This document shows, piece after piece, positions 38,491-47,821 of a stretch of DNA of 64,000 nt (position 1 is its first letter; every line of letters begins with the position of its first letter). The notes under the pieces are model-generated. The model saw nothing but the letters and a program-made list of their open reading frames with translations, made no database searches and was not told the origin of the DNA. The DNA is from Tritrichomonas musculus (lineage: Eukaryota; Parabasalia; Tritrichomonadida; Tritrichomonadidae), in assembly GCA_039105265.1 (NCBI GenBank), contig JAPFFF010000001.1:6944001-7008000 (forward strand), written 5' to 3'. The position numbers and the translations under genes were made by a program.

Positions 38491-38508
38491 TTTCTATAAA
38501 ATAAAGGT

Positions 38509-40551
38509 ATGAGTACCAGTATTGAGGAACCCTTTGAGGAAGAGGAGGAGGAGGCAGAACTAGAACCAATTCCTGAAATCTCATATCCGCGTGCAGATAG
38601 GATTGATAGTGATATGAGTGTGCTGAGATCAAAAGGTATACTCCCCGATGGCATCATTAATGTATTACCCAAATACTATCGCATTGCGGATGACCCTGAG
38701 AAATATTCACCACGTGAACTTAGCAACCCCGAGATTAAAGAGGTCCGGGATATGGTTGATGATATCATACGTAACTTGGATTCAATCTTGGACAAGCGAT
38801 CGCTTTTCGTAGAGTCTCCAGAGGCAAAGACTGAGGTAGCTAATATACAAAAATATATTCCTAAGATTATGAGCTATGAGTTTATCGAAGCTGACTATAG
38901 AAAAGATGCTGATAATGAGAATGCGGATAAAAACATTTTTTCTACACCTAAAGTACTCATGAGTCATAAATCTTCAAAGAAAGTATTAGCAACACCATCA
39001 GCAGGCAATGATGATGATCAAGCACTGGATACCGAAGAAATCGATGATTTAGAAACCAGTGGCACTGACGATGATAATAACGATGATAATAACGATGATA
39101 ATAACAATGATAATAACGATGAAGATTCTCAAATTCCATATGATTATGTTAGGACACCTGCTAGAAAACATCTTAAACATGGAATTAAATTCAACCCTGA
39201 TATACAAGATTCGGCATTCAAACCAAAATCCAAATTTACTAAAACCAATGAATATAACTATGTTATGAAAGAGGTTGAACCATCAAGTGTTACCTTAGGT
39301 AGACGTAATGGCAAAAACTATGAAAATGTCAAAGGACGTTTAGGTGAATTCGGCAATCTATCACTCGCAGGTGATTCAACAGCTTTCAAGAAGAACTTCC
39401 TAGATATGATTATAAATGGCAATTTCCGGGTTAAATACATTCCATTAGCTGCAGCACGTGATACTGCAAAGGAATATTGTTTGAACCACCTTGATGAAAA
39501 TGGAGTTCCCAATTACAGATTATTACCACCTAATTCTTATGACCCATTAGGAAATGAGATTACAGACCTCAATGGTGACCAGGTTGATGATATCATATTG
39601 GTGGATAAACGTGGAATTCCAGCTATTGTCAACGGATACAAATTAGTCCATGCATCTCCTTATAAGAAGGTTTGGAAAACAATTTGCAATTCAAAAGCTA
39701 AGCGTAAAGCAACTCCATTCAACGTTTGGCTCAAGCAGCAATTTGATAAGAATATTAACAAAGTTGATTGGAATACTGGTGAATATCAATTGACCAAATC
39801 TAATCAATTATTGGCTCTAGAAAAGGCATATGGTGGCTCCGGTCTTGGAAAGGCACATATTAGCAAGCGCTTATCACCTAACAGCTATTGGGCATCTCTG
39901 TTCTCGCACATATGGAATACGTTCTGGGATCAAAAGAAATTTTATAATTGGCTCGAACTCAAGAAATTGACCAATTTTCTAGCAGTATGCAATACCATAT
40001 ATATTTACTACTTTGACCTTCCTATGAAAAATGCTATTGAGAAAAATAAATTTGATAGTAAATCATTATCATACCCAGCTTGGTCAAATTGGAAGCGTAC
40101 ACATAAGCAAGATTATATGAAAGCAGTTGGTCCCAATATCGATAAATGGGTTAAAATCATTGCCAAAATAGTTAACTTACAAACTGGTGTTCGAAATAAA
40201 AATCAACCACCTAGGGAAATGCTTGGAATGCTAGCACTGGTAGAGGAAGTTGTATTTAAATGGGGATTTGGAATGGATTTCAAGACTGGGCTTGTAAAAC
40301 AAACTGATGAGCAAGGCCATCAAACACCCCCATTTTATGCACAACTGATTACATTCATACAAGAGGAGGAGCCTGAAGAATTGAATAGAGCTCGCAAATC
40401 ATTTATTGAAAACATCGATAATATAATTGAACTTAGATTATATGGAGCAGATAGTGGATACGTTGCTATGAAATCCAAAAATAAGGCAGCTAGGGATTCT
40501 AAGAAAAATGATGCGGACCGATTTAATGTTGTATTTAATAAACAAAAATAA
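38509..40551 (+). CDS. Large virion-type protein, C copy
   Basis: 680 aa. Acidic start (EEPFEEEEEEAELE), helical region, an Asp/Asn run from a simple repeat near 39070-39120, then the conserved domain from about residue 300: NGNFRVKYIPLAAARDTA, DPLGNEITDLNGDQVDDI, VDKRGIPAIVNGYKL and PYKKVW, followed by helical segments with SLFSHIWNTFWDQ. Same family and slot as 4812 and 54682. Inferred internal or minor virion protein. Confidence 0.82.
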   Translation: MSTSIEEPFEEEEEEAELEPIPEISYPRADRIDSDMSVLRSKGILPDGIINVLPKYYRIADDPEKYSPRELSNPEIKEVRDMVDDIIRNLDSILDKRSLFVESPEAKTEVANIQKYIPKIMSYEFIEADYRKDADNENADKNIFSTPKVLMSHKSSKKVLATPSAGNDDDQALDTEEIDDLETSGTDDDNNDDNNDDNNNDNNDEDSQIPYDYVRTPARKHLKHGIKFNPDIQDSAFKPKSKFTKTNEYNYVMKEVEPSSVTLGRRNGKNYENVKGRLGEFGNLSLAGDSTAFKKNFLDMIINGNFRVKYIPLAAARDTAKEYCLNHLDENGVPNYRLLPPNSYDPLGNEITDLNGDQVDDIILVDKRGIPAIVNGYKLVHASPYKKVWKTICNSKAKRKATPFNVWLKQQFDKNINKVDWNTGEYQLTKSNQLLALEKAYGGSGLGKAHISKRLSPNSYWASLFSHIWNTFWDQKKFYNWLELKKLTNFLAVCNTIYIYYFDLPMKNAIEKNKFDSKSLSYPAWSNWKRTHKQDYMKAVGPNIDKWVKIIAKIVNLQTGVRNKNQPPREMLGMLALVEEVVFKWGFGMDFKTGLVKQTDEQGHQTPPFYAQLITFIQEEEPEELNRARKSFIENIDNIIELRLYGADSGYVAMKSKNKAARDSKKNDADRFNVVFNKQK

Positions 40552-40570
40552 GCATATATTATTGCATATA

Positions 40571-42052
40571 TTATTGCTTGAATCGGTCAAAGAAATTCTT
40601 GCGTTTTTGGCTACGTTTGGATATTATTTTTGCATTGCGTTTATGCTTGCGAGGTGGCTCAGGTTCAGGTTCACGTTCAGGCTCCTCCTCCTCATATTGA
40701 GAACTTAGCTCCTGCTCACTATATTCAGGAAGTGTTCCATACTCACGACTACTCTCATACTCAAATGTGGTGTCCATGGTATTCCCCTTGAATTGTGGTG
40801 TGAATTTCTCCCGATATGGTTTAAATGATTTACCAAATTTCACAGACTGCGATGTCTTCACTGAACTGGAATGCTTTCTAGATGAAGTACGAAGTACCTT
40901 CTGCTCAGGTGTTCTAGTATTGGAGTTATCTTGTGATTCCTGCTCACGAGTCCTGTCTCTAAGTCCATTACGATACAGACTGTGCTGTCTACGTGAACTA
41001 CTTCGTGGAGCATAATCATCATCAACATTTGATTCACTAGAATACTCATCATCGCTCCTAGTGTCGAGCCTCTGCGAGTAACCACTCTGCGAGTCATATG
41101 TACTTCTAGGATTGAGAGTTTGAGCGTCACCCTGATATTTTTGATATTTATATGACTGCTTGCGTCGTATATCAGTCATCGCACGTTTCCCAACTCGATA
41201 TTCTTGGAGTGAACCATTTGTTTTTCGAGCAACAACGGACTTCGTACCTGGTCTCTTATCGGTAGACATATATACACCACTTGGACTAATTTTATTTTGA
41301 TTTCTCACCTGATAATCCCTATACTCAGCTTCATGCGGGTCATATGTATTTTGTTCATTATCACTACTCTCACTAGCCTCATCCGTGTAATCATTACATA
41401 TAAGTTTTTGTCGAGGGTGATATGATGTGTGTTCATGATACCAATCCTTAGTTTTTTTCTCAAATGGGGCAGTCCCATTATTAACCAAAATATTTTTACT
41501 AGGTGGAGACTTACTAAAAACTTCATCGCTTGAGAATGAAAATTGAATGGGTTTTGGACGACTATCTTGTTGAGCTGTCTGGTTTGACGGGTATAAAGGA
41601 TCTTGTTCAAAACAATATATTTCTGGTAGAAGCAAATGATTTGAATAAACCGCTATCTCAAACCCTATAACATAATCACCAGGTCTTTTAGTTGTGTTTG
41701 CAAGAACAGTTTCCTTGAAAATATTTCTGTGATAGGCGATATACGATTTTGGATAAAGTTTATGATTATTGGGTCCTCGAACTAGTATCATACAAAAGTC
41801 ATTCGCTGATGGCACATATCTAGATTCCCATATATATGTAGGAACTTTTTCATGTGATGTCATTGTGAATGTAGCTCCATTTTTATCAATCGTGTAGTCA
41901 TGAACGACTGGTGGTGGAACTAAATCACGTGGGAAATATAATTTAGTAGATTTATCGACATCAAGGTATACCGCTGATAAATATTTTGAATATTTTAATT
42001 CACGATATTGACCTGGTTTCAATGTATAAACCTCAAAGTAGTCATCATTCAT
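40571..42052 (-). CDS. Variable protein with long disordered tail, C copy
   Basis: 493 aa. The first 170 residues look beta-rich (LKPGQYRELKYSKYLSAVYL). The remainder is charged and disordered with many Arg/Ser/Glu/Tyr and a motif SPSGVYMSTDKRPGTKSVV that matches GNGVYRSTDIRPATAPIT in the B protein. The C-terminus is Glu/Pro-rich then basic. Same slot as 7313 and 53273 but strongly diverged, suggesting fast evolution. No family recognised. Confidence 0.78.
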   Translation of the reverse strand: MNDDYFEVYTLKPGQYRELKYSKYLSAVYLDVDKSTKLYFPRDLVPPPVVHDYTIDKNGATFTMTSHEKVPTYIWESRYVPSANDFCMILVRGPNNHKLYPKSYIAYHRNIFKETVLANTTKRPGDYVIGFEIAVYSNHLLLPEIYCFEQDPLYPSNQTAQQDSRPKPIQFSFSSDEVFSKSPPSKNILVNNGTAPFEKKTKDWYHEHTSYHPRQKLICNDYTDEASESSDNEQNTYDPHEAEYRDYQVRNQNKISPSGVYMSTDKRPGTKSVVARKTNGSLQEYRVGKRAMTDIRRKQSYKYQKYQGDAQTLNPRSTYDSQSGYSQRLDTRSDDEYSSESNVDDDYAPRSSSRRQHSLYRNGLRDRTREQESQDNSNTRTPEQKVLRTSSRKHSSSVKTSQSVKFGKSFKPYREKFTPQFKGNTMDTTFEYESSREYGTLPEYSEQELSSQYEEEEPEREPEPEPPRKHKRNAKIISKRSQKRKNFFDRFKQ

Positions 42053-42091
42053 TTACCCAAAAATAAACTCATTTAGAGGCTTATTCGGTAA

Positions 42092-42134
42092 CCCAAGCAG
42101 GAAGCAATTTCATTGCCGAGCGCTAGCGAACTGC
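42092..42134 (+). repeat. 43-bp dispersed repeat, intergenic copy in C
   Basis: Identical over 43 bases to 54275-54317, where it is part of a coding region in B. Contains the palindrome CGCTAGCG. Here it lies between the 493-aa and 110-aa genes. Confidence 0.88.
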
Positions 42135-42143
42135 ATTCTATAT

Positions 42144-42476
42144 TCAATATATTAGCAAGCATGATAGCACGAATGCATCAGGTTTTATCTCATTGCCATA
42201 CAGGTCTGTGAACCATATTTTGAAATCCCGCTTGGTCCTGTTGAGCATCTCATATTTGCGATACTTAGTTTGCCGCCTGTTGGCTAACATTATGAAGTGG
42301 TCGCAGTATGGGTCGAATTCAACAATGTCTGAGTGTACCATTAAATCACCGATTATGGTCTTATTTACGATAGCCCCTACATACTGCACTACGATGTATT
42401 TCTTGTTGCGACTATATATGAAATCCTCAGGTAATGTAAATTCGGTGGTTTGCGTATGAAAATAGCGTTTGGGCAT
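42144..42476 (-). CDS. Small beta-rich protein (110 aa), C copy
   Basis: MPKRYFHTQTTEFTLPEDFI, VVQYVGAIV, LMVHSDIV, MLANRRQTKYRKYE, FKIWFTDLYGNEI. Almost identical to the B copy and similar to A's 126-aa protein. Starts 3 bases after the integrase stop, so probably translated from the same transcript unit. Possible minor capsid component; not proven. Confidence 0.85.
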   Translation of the reverse strand: MPKRYFHTQTTEFTLPEDFIYSRNKKYIVVQYVGAIVNKTIIGDLMVHSDIVEFDPYCDHFIMLANRRQTKYRKYEMLNRTKRDFKIWFTDLYGNEIKPDAFVLSCLLIY

Positions 42477-42479
42477 TTA

Positions 42480-43742
42480 TTAGACAGCAAAGTACTGCTT
42501 ATAGTCTTCACCCAATGATTCATAATTGGGTGCCACGAATCGGGTGTACATGATGGGGATTGTTATAGTAGCTCGCTCATCATCAGTCATTGGCGTTCGA
42601 CCAGTTTTGGTTTTGATATACGGCACATAGAACGCAGTTCCTGCTTGCTTATCAGCATTCAACTGGAATCTACGATATGGGTTCAGCAATTTGCATTCGA
42701 CGTTCCCATTATGGTATCTTATGAATTCAGCAATCTCATTGAACACACGCCTCTGCTTCTCATGCTTCTTCTCAGTTTTGGATGTATCGTAATGGATCAA
42801 TATGATATTACCCTTGTGATAGCTCAGTAGACCATCCATTTGCATATTATTTTTGATTCGACGTAGCCTCCGTTGGCAATCCCTGATGTATCTCCATTCC
42901 AAATCAGGGTTGTGCTGCATTTGATTGGGTGTATAGTATATCCACTTAGGCTCTTTAGCCAGATACTGGTCATAATACTCATCATCTCGATAATTGGGAT
43001 TGGGCATTCGTAGAGAACGATGCGGTGTGTTGTTATAGTAGTGGACCATCTGTTGCATCAGGAAAGGGTCTCCAATTCGACGATTATCTAAACCGAATGC
43101 ATTGCGGAGTGTCCTAATGGTTGCATCAACGATTTTGTGAGAGTTGCTATGTTTGGATTTATTAACGATCAGTGCATTTTTATTGAATAGCACATTTTTA
43201 GTGCCATTGGCTATTTCCCTATTTTCATCAGTTTGATTTGCCACATCAAGCACTTTTAGTAGATTATTTTCACCATCACATTTGATGGTATTAAATTTGA
43301 AGTCATCATATTTATCGAGAATGATTTTGGCGTATGCATCCTTAATGGTATCAGCTAGTTTGTCCTTAAGCGGTTCCACAATTAGATATCGCGTGTTGAC
43401 ATTCACCATGATGAGGTAAATGGTTTCATGGGGTACCAATTTATAACCAGGAGGTATTCCATGTTCCTTCGTAGTGTACTTCACAAACATCAAATCGACC
43501 TCCCAGCAGCCAGGTTCAAATGAGAAATCCGGTTTTGAATAAGAATTACATGGTTTCAATTTGAAGTCCTTAACGAATGGTTCATGATGATACTCGGGGT
43601 TGACGATAAACAGTGATGGGTCCAATTTTGATATTTTAGATTTGAATGGGTACTTGAGCAATGACTTGTACTCATTATCGAATATCTTGAATGATTTCTT
43701 GTTATCAGACATCCCCTGTGGGACTGAGAGCTTGTGCATCAT
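42480..43742 (-). CDS. Maverick integrase (retroviral rve type), C copy
   Basis: 420 aa. The start at 43742 is supported by TATTTTTGC at 43750-43758, placed as in B. It gives ten extra residues (MMHKLSVPQG) before the MSDNKKSFKIF segment where B begins directly, so a short insert seems to have entered at the start codon. Core: WEVDLMF, IKCDGE, and HKIVDATIRTLRNAFG, with Asp at the third acidic position and about 50 residues between second and third. C-terminal basic and beta-rich regions as in other Polinton integrases. Confidence 0.9.
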   Translation of the reverse strand: MMHKLSVPQGMSDNKKSFKIFDNEYKSLLKYPFKSKISKLDPSLFIVNPEYHHEPFVKDFKLKPCNSYSKPDFSFEPGCWEVDLMFVKYTTKEHGIPPGYKLVPHETIYLIMVNVNTRYLIVEPLKDKLADTIKDAYAKIILDKYDDFKFNTIKCDGENNLLKVLDVANQTDENREIANGTKNVLFNKNALIVNKSKHSNSHKIVDATIRTLRNAFGLDNRRIGDPFLMQQMVHYYNNTPHRSLRMPNPNYRDDEYYDQYLAKEPKWIYYTPNQMQHNPDLEWRYIRDCQRRLRRIKNNMQMDGLLSYHKGNIILIHYDTSKTEKKHEKQRRVFNEIAEFIRYHNGNVECKLLNPYRRFQLNADKQAGTAFYVPYIKTKTGRTPMTDDERATITIPIMYTRFVAPNYESLGEDYKQYFAV

Positions 43743-43813
43743 TTAATGTGCAAAAATAATGGTCTCAATCGGGAGTATGGAATACATCCTAGCAATATTG
43801 CGACCCTGGGAAT

Positions 43814-44047
43814 TTAATGGTTATCGCTTGATAATTCAGCTAACTCATTCTCGAGTTTGGCAACCTTTTCCTTCAAACTATTAATATCTTCAATCAGTGA
43901 TTCACGAACGGCAAGACCATTGCTGCCCAGCATGCCACCTTTGATGTTATTGAGATGACCCTTATACAAATAGCACTTCTCCTTGAGATCATGCTTGATG
44001 CGCTTCAACTCTGGAATCTCTTTCTTGTATTCACTCAATTCAGTCAT
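43814..44047 (-). CDS. Small coiled-coil protein (77 aa), C copy
   Basis: MTELSEYKKEIPELKRIKHD, SNGLAVRESLIEDINSLKEK, Leu-heptad tail. Nearly identical to 51326 and clearly related to 13543. In C and B it sits next to the integrase; in A it is separated from the integrase by the capsid gene because the block is inverted. Confidence 0.85.
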   Translation of the reverse strand: MTELSEYKKEIPELKRIKHDLKEKCYLYKGHLNNIKGGMLGSNGLAVRESLIEDINSLKEKVAKLENELAELSSDNH

Positions 44048-44081
44048 TTAGATACGAAAAAAAGTGTTTTTTCAAGATTAA

Positions 44082-44309
44082 ATGTCTTATGAGGAACGCC
44101 GTGTATTAAAAGATTCTAATGGGCTTACGTATTTCAATCACCTGGAACGCCACATGCGAAATATGCGAACCATGAGTTGTACCAAACCTACAATCCAAAA
44201 ATATGAAGATAAGGGGTGTATTATACATGACCCAGTTATTAAATCAACATCATCAGCGATACACCACTCGCTCAATCACCAGGTAGTCCCAAATAATTCA
44301 AAAATTTAA
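44082..44309 (+). CDS. Small basic protein (75 aa), C copy
   Basis: MSYEERRVLKDSNGLTYFNH, TIQKYEDKGCIIHDP, LNHQVVPNNSKI. Homologous to 13294 and 51037. Its end overlaps the end of the coiled-coil gene at 44306 by 4 bases. Function unknown; basic charge could suit DNA or capsid binding. Confidence 0.78.
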   Translation: MSYEERRVLKDSNGLTYFNHLERHMRNMRTMSCTKPTIQKYEDKGCIIHDPVIKSTSSAIHHSLNHQVVPNNSKI

Positions 44310-44767
44310 TGTCTTAGGAGGTTGTTCACAGCATCAGTACATTCATTCACAGTATTGGTGAGCTGATTTATTTTTGTAGTGATCATGCCAATGGTGTTCT
44401 CCAAAGTGGTAATCCGTTTGGAATACGAATCTAATGATGACTGCAATACATTTATGTCAGCTCGAATGTTTGCAAATTGGATCTCCACGAGGTTATCGTT
44501 ATCGGCTTGCTTAGAGATTTTCTTGAGAAACACATTATTGGAGCCATCCTTGCCGGTGCGTTTGGTAATCCTGTACTCACACTCAGGGGTGATAATTTTG
44601 TAGGTTTTATTGAGATAATTGGTGGTCTTCTCATTGAACATATCCTTGTACTTCTGGTAGAACAGGTCGAACTCCTCTACTGAGTTGAACGTACGCTGCT
44701 CCAGCTTATTATCGTTTATGACCTTAATATCGCATTGGGCTAAATGTTTCACATTATCTGTATTCAT
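44306..44767 (-). CDS. Coiled-coil protein (153 aa), C copy
   Basis: EEFDLFYQKYKDMFNEKTTN, YRITKRTGKDG and a C-terminal heptad helix (ITTLENTIGMITTKINQLTN). Near-identical to the B copy at 50606. TATTTTTGC lies 11 bases upstream of the ATG (44778-44786). Confidence 0.83.
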   Translation of the reverse strand: MNTDNVKHLAQCDIKVINDNKLEQRTFNSVEEFDLFYQKYKDMFNEKTTNYLNKTYKIITPECEYRITKRTGKDGSNNVFLKKISKQADNDNLVEIQFANIRADINVLQSSLDSYSKRITTLENTIGMITTKINQLTNTVNECTDAVNNLLRH

Positions 44768-44817
44768 TTCAAAACAGGCAAAAATAAATTCATATGTATG
44801 TGGATATTTGGTGATGA

Positions 44818-45069
44818 TTAAACTTTATCCAATATGGATTTACCTATTTCACCAGCCTTACCAACCGTTCCCAAACCTCTATCAATTGTATCAAGTAGTC
44901 CACCTGCACCAGGTATCAATCCTGCAATTGGTTTGACCCTATCAATGATTTGTCTACCAACATTGACAACTGTAGGTAGCTTATCAACAACTCTCTGCGC
45001 GACATTCCTGAGTGTAGATCCCACTTTGCGGAATCCATCTTTTATCTTCCTGAAGATACCAATGCCCAT
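44818..45069 (-). CDS. Small amphipathic protein, C copy (83 aa)
   Basis: MGIGIFRKIKDGFRKVGSTL, then a basic helix and a hydrophobic Gly/Pro segment (KPIAGLIPGAGGLLDTID) and a final helix. Divergent from the capsid gene 46 bases away, as in A and B. Likely membrane-active or capsid-associated by its pattern. Confidence 0.83.
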   Translation of the reverse strand: MGIGIFRKIKDGFRKVGSTLRNVAQRVVDKLPTVVNVGRQIIDRVKPIAGLIPGAGGLLDTIDRGLGTVGKAGEIGKSILDKV

Positions 45070-45115
45070 TTGGTATATAAAAAAATGTGATTTCCTGGTT
45101 TTTTCCAAGGTACAA

Positions 45116-46984
45116 ATGAAATATAGGAACGAAAGAGCTCACAACTTGATGTACGAGGCTGGTAATGTTATGGAGACATTCCAGAAGATGAGAAACATTA
45201 TTAATACCAATGATGGTACCAGAAGCTTCTCATTTAGAACTGTTGATTGCCATGACCAACCAGCACCATTCCATCAAGGTCAGTACTCACAGATTTCATT
45301 AACGCACCCCGACCACTTTATTAGTGATGTTGATAAAGGTTTCCTCACATTCCACATCAAACTTGATTTGCAATTGAACACCGATACTGCTAAATTACAA
45401 TTGATTGAAGATCCTGATAACCTCTACAAATTGTTTGTGGGATTCAAGTCCTCGAACCAATTATTCGACAGGCTGGAGATTCTCCATAACAATGTCAATG
45501 TTGGATATCAGCAAAATGAATGCATTCGTGAGGGCTTCCTATACTCAGTTTTGAAACCAGAAACCGAGAAGAAACGCCGCAGATTCGTTCACAGCTTATG
45601 GGAGAATGTTTCAAATTATAGTCAAACTCATGCAGGTGTTTATGTTAATCTCAATGATTTCAAAGCCAATGGGAAGACCACTACTGAATTCGATTTGAAT
45701 ATACCATTTGATGACTTGCTTGCATTGCAGGCATTCGATTTATTCCCCAATGGAATCATTGGTGATTTATCTATTAGATTCCAAGTCAGTCCAGCAGGTC
45801 TTGTATGGGCAGTTATTGATCCATATACGGTTGCTGAAGCGAAGGCATTCTTGGAAGATGATGATCATATTACAATGAAGCAGTTGGAGCAATTGCGTGA
45901 GATCAAGGCTCGTGGTAAACTCAAGAGGCAATTTACGCAAATTGGTAATGAAGCACTTATACCAGGGGTATTCGATAATACAATCAAATTTAAGTACAAT
46001 ATTTGTGCCGAACATGGAACTCCAGTTAATGATACACCAATTGAAATCACTTTCGAATTTACAGATGAGGAATATGAGAAATTCGGTATTAAGAAGACTA
46101 TGAATTTAAAGGAGATTGCACGCCATAATCCCGATTACAAAGGTACTATTGAAGACTATATGACAATTGAAATCGTTGAAGAGAATAATGAACTTAAATA
46201 TGAATCGCAACCGGCAACTCTCACCGTTAACCGAATGACTATCACTTTATGTAAATCCAACATGCAAGGATATGGTGTTTGTGAAGCCACTCGTGCGGGT
46301 ATCGAATCCATATTACGTGAAGGACTGATAATTCCATCCCAAAAGGTAGATTATCATGCATTCCCAATTGCTGCTGCATCCAATGGAATCAAATCTACAT
46401 TGAATATCCCATTAATAAATGTCACAAGCATGTCATTATTGTTCCCCAAGCATCACAACGATTTGACCGTATTTGAGAATCCCGTTTACCAAAATTGTTA
46501 TTTGAATATTGGTGGTAAGAACTTCCCAGATGAGAATGTTAGTACCATTGGTGCTAGATTCTTCGAGAGTCAACTAACAGCTGGCGATTTGGATAGCATC
46601 ACACTCCAATGTACTAAGGAATTTGAGGATAGCTTCACTATGCCCAAGAATGATGTTGATGGAAATAGATATAAGAATACATTGAGTGATGCCACATCAT
46701 TTGTATTCAATGTCCAAACTGAGAGAGCATCTGCTGGATACTGTTATGATGGCTTAGATGGTGGCAAAGGTAATATCCAAATTCAAGTCAATGGTCAACC
46801 AATATTCACTGGCAATAATGATACATATTATAATATTATTGAACCAAGTGGAGCTGTTGTTAGACCACCACCTGTCCAACTCTGTTTATGCAGAGACACA
46901 TACTTTAAGCTCTCACTCGATGGTCTTGAATATGTTGATGATGAATCACCAGCTGGCTCACAAGTTGACCCAGAAATGACTTAA
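45116..46984 (+). CDS. Major capsid protein (double jelly-roll type), C copy
   Basis: 622 aa from MKYRNERAH; the open frame upstream only reads through the antisense of the amphipathic gene and is not used. Contains FSFRTVDCHDQPAPFHQGQY, HPDHFISDVDKGFL, RLEILHNNVNVGYQQNE, DLSIRFQVSPAGLVW, LTVNRMTITLCKSNMQGYG, FPKHHNDLTVFENP, GGKNFPDENVST and the end DDESPAGSQVD. The variable insert between the two halves is shorter than in A and lacks its Pro-rich hinge. Expected to form the icosahedral shell. Confidence 0.9.
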   Translation: MKYRNERAHNLMYEAGNVMETFQKMRNIINTNDGTRSFSFRTVDCHDQPAPFHQGQYSQISLTHPDHFISDVDKGFLTFHIKLDLQLNTDTAKLQLIEDPDNLYKLFVGFKSSNQLFDRLEILHNNVNVGYQQNECIREGFLYSVLKPETEKKRRRFVHSLWENVSNYSQTHAGVYVNLNDFKANGKTTTEFDLNIPFDDLLALQAFDLFPNGIIGDLSIRFQVSPAGLVWAVIDPYTVAEAKAFLEDDDHITMKQLEQLREIKARGKLKRQFTQIGNEALIPGVFDNTIKFKYNICAEHGTPVNDTPIEITFEFTDEEYEKFGIKKTMNLKEIARHNPDYKGTIEDYMTIEIVEENNELKYESQPATLTVNRMTITLCKSNMQGYGVCEATRAGIESILREGLIIPSQKVDYHAFPIAAASNGIKSTLNIPLINVTSMSLLFPKHHNDLTVFENPVYQNCYLNIGGKNFPDENVSTIGARFFESQLTAGDLDSITLQCTKEFEDSFTMPKNDVDGNRYKNTLSDATSFVFNVQTERASAGYCYDGLDGGKGNIQIQVNGQPIFTGNNDTYYNIIEPSGAVVRPPPVQLCLCRDTYFKLSLDGLEYVDDESPAGSQVDPEMT

Positions 46985-47026
46985 GAAATATAGCAATTGG
47001 GGTAAAAATATTTTTGTGCTTTGGAA

Positions 47027-47641
47027 ATGACTCTCCATAAGGCTAGAATTCTATCAAGTGAAAATGATGCTAGTGTTAAACAGGAGCAGAATGTGAATAT
47101 TAAGATTGCTGCGAATAGACCTCCACCTGTACAACCAGTATCATACCCTCAAGTCCCACAGATGCAACCTCAAGTGCAACCTCAAATGGGATATACTGAA
47201 GGTTATCCTCAAACTGGCACCCAGGATGCAAATTTTACTACAGCCTCGACAACTGGTCCATATCCATCAGTTGCTCTAATAAACAATCCTCCTCTAGAAC
47301 GTTCATTAGAACTTGACGGTGAGGATTTGGATACCAAAAATAAATTCCTCGAGATATTGCTGAGTATCTATGAAACGAATCCATTGAGGATGAACAACTA
47401 TCTTGTGTGCCATAGCAACACATTGATGGAGCTCATTAAAATACTCACTAAGGCTGACAAGGTTGAGTTGGTTATAAATGAGGACAGTGGGTGTACGGGC
47501 TGTGTTTCAAATTCGAAGTACATGAAGATTGATAAGATATTGGTATCCAAAAATGGGGTATCCAATGAATTGAAATATGGATATAACCATGTATGGACCG
47601 AGCTCATAAGACACTCGATATCACTCAAAATTTGTATTTAA
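47027..47641 (+). CDS. Pro/Gln-rich protein with conserved C-terminal domain, C copy
   Basis: 204 aa from MTLHKARIL; TATTTTTGTGC at 47009-47019 supports this ATG. Linker rich in Pro, Gln and Tyr, then the domain NKFLEILLSIYETNPLRMNN and NEDSGCTGCVSNSKYMKI. Follows the capsid gene in the same direction and precedes the membrane protein by 10 bases. Confidence 0.87.
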   Translation: MTLHKARILSSENDASVKQEQNVNIKIAANRPPPVQPVSYPQVPQMQPQVQPQMGYTEGYPQTGTQDANFTTASTTGPYPSVALINNPPLERSLELDGEDLDTKNKFLEILLSIYETNPLRMNNYLVCHSNTLMELIKILTKADKVELVINEDSGCTGCVSNSKYMKIDKILVSKNGVSNELKYGYNHVWTELIRHSISLKICI

Positions 47642-47651
47642 ATTTTCATAA

Positions 47652-47801
47652 ATGTCACTTGCAAGCGAGATCATCATGAATATATTATTAGGGTTGATAC
47701 TAGCGACCAACATAATTGAACTACTAATATTGGTATCGTTTACTGCAGAGGATGAACCACCTGAGTTGACCGATGAGCTGAGACGCACATTATACGCCTG
47801 A
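47652..47801 (+). CDS. Tiny single-pass membrane protein, C copy (49 aa)
   Basis: Starts MSLASEIIMNILLGLILATN, hydrophobic to about residue 30, then TAEDEPPELTDELRRTLYA. Third instance of this family, always between the Pro/Gln-rich gene and the ATPase. Confidence 0.82.
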   Translation: MSLASEIIMNILLGLILATNIIELLILVSFTAEDEPPELTDELRRTLYA

Positions 47802-47821
47802 AAAGCTTTATTTTTGATTAA

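Noticed and set aside
38957-39268. Repetitive small frames opposite and beside the Asp/Asn run
   Set aside because: Produced by a simple GATAAT repeat within the large virion-type gene; no independent coding signal.
44834-45115. Long in-frame N-terminal extension of the C capsid gene
   Set aside because: It runs through the antisense of the amphipathic gene, is Pro/Ser/Leu-rich nonsense-like sequence and is absent from A and B; the MKYRNERAH start is conserved.
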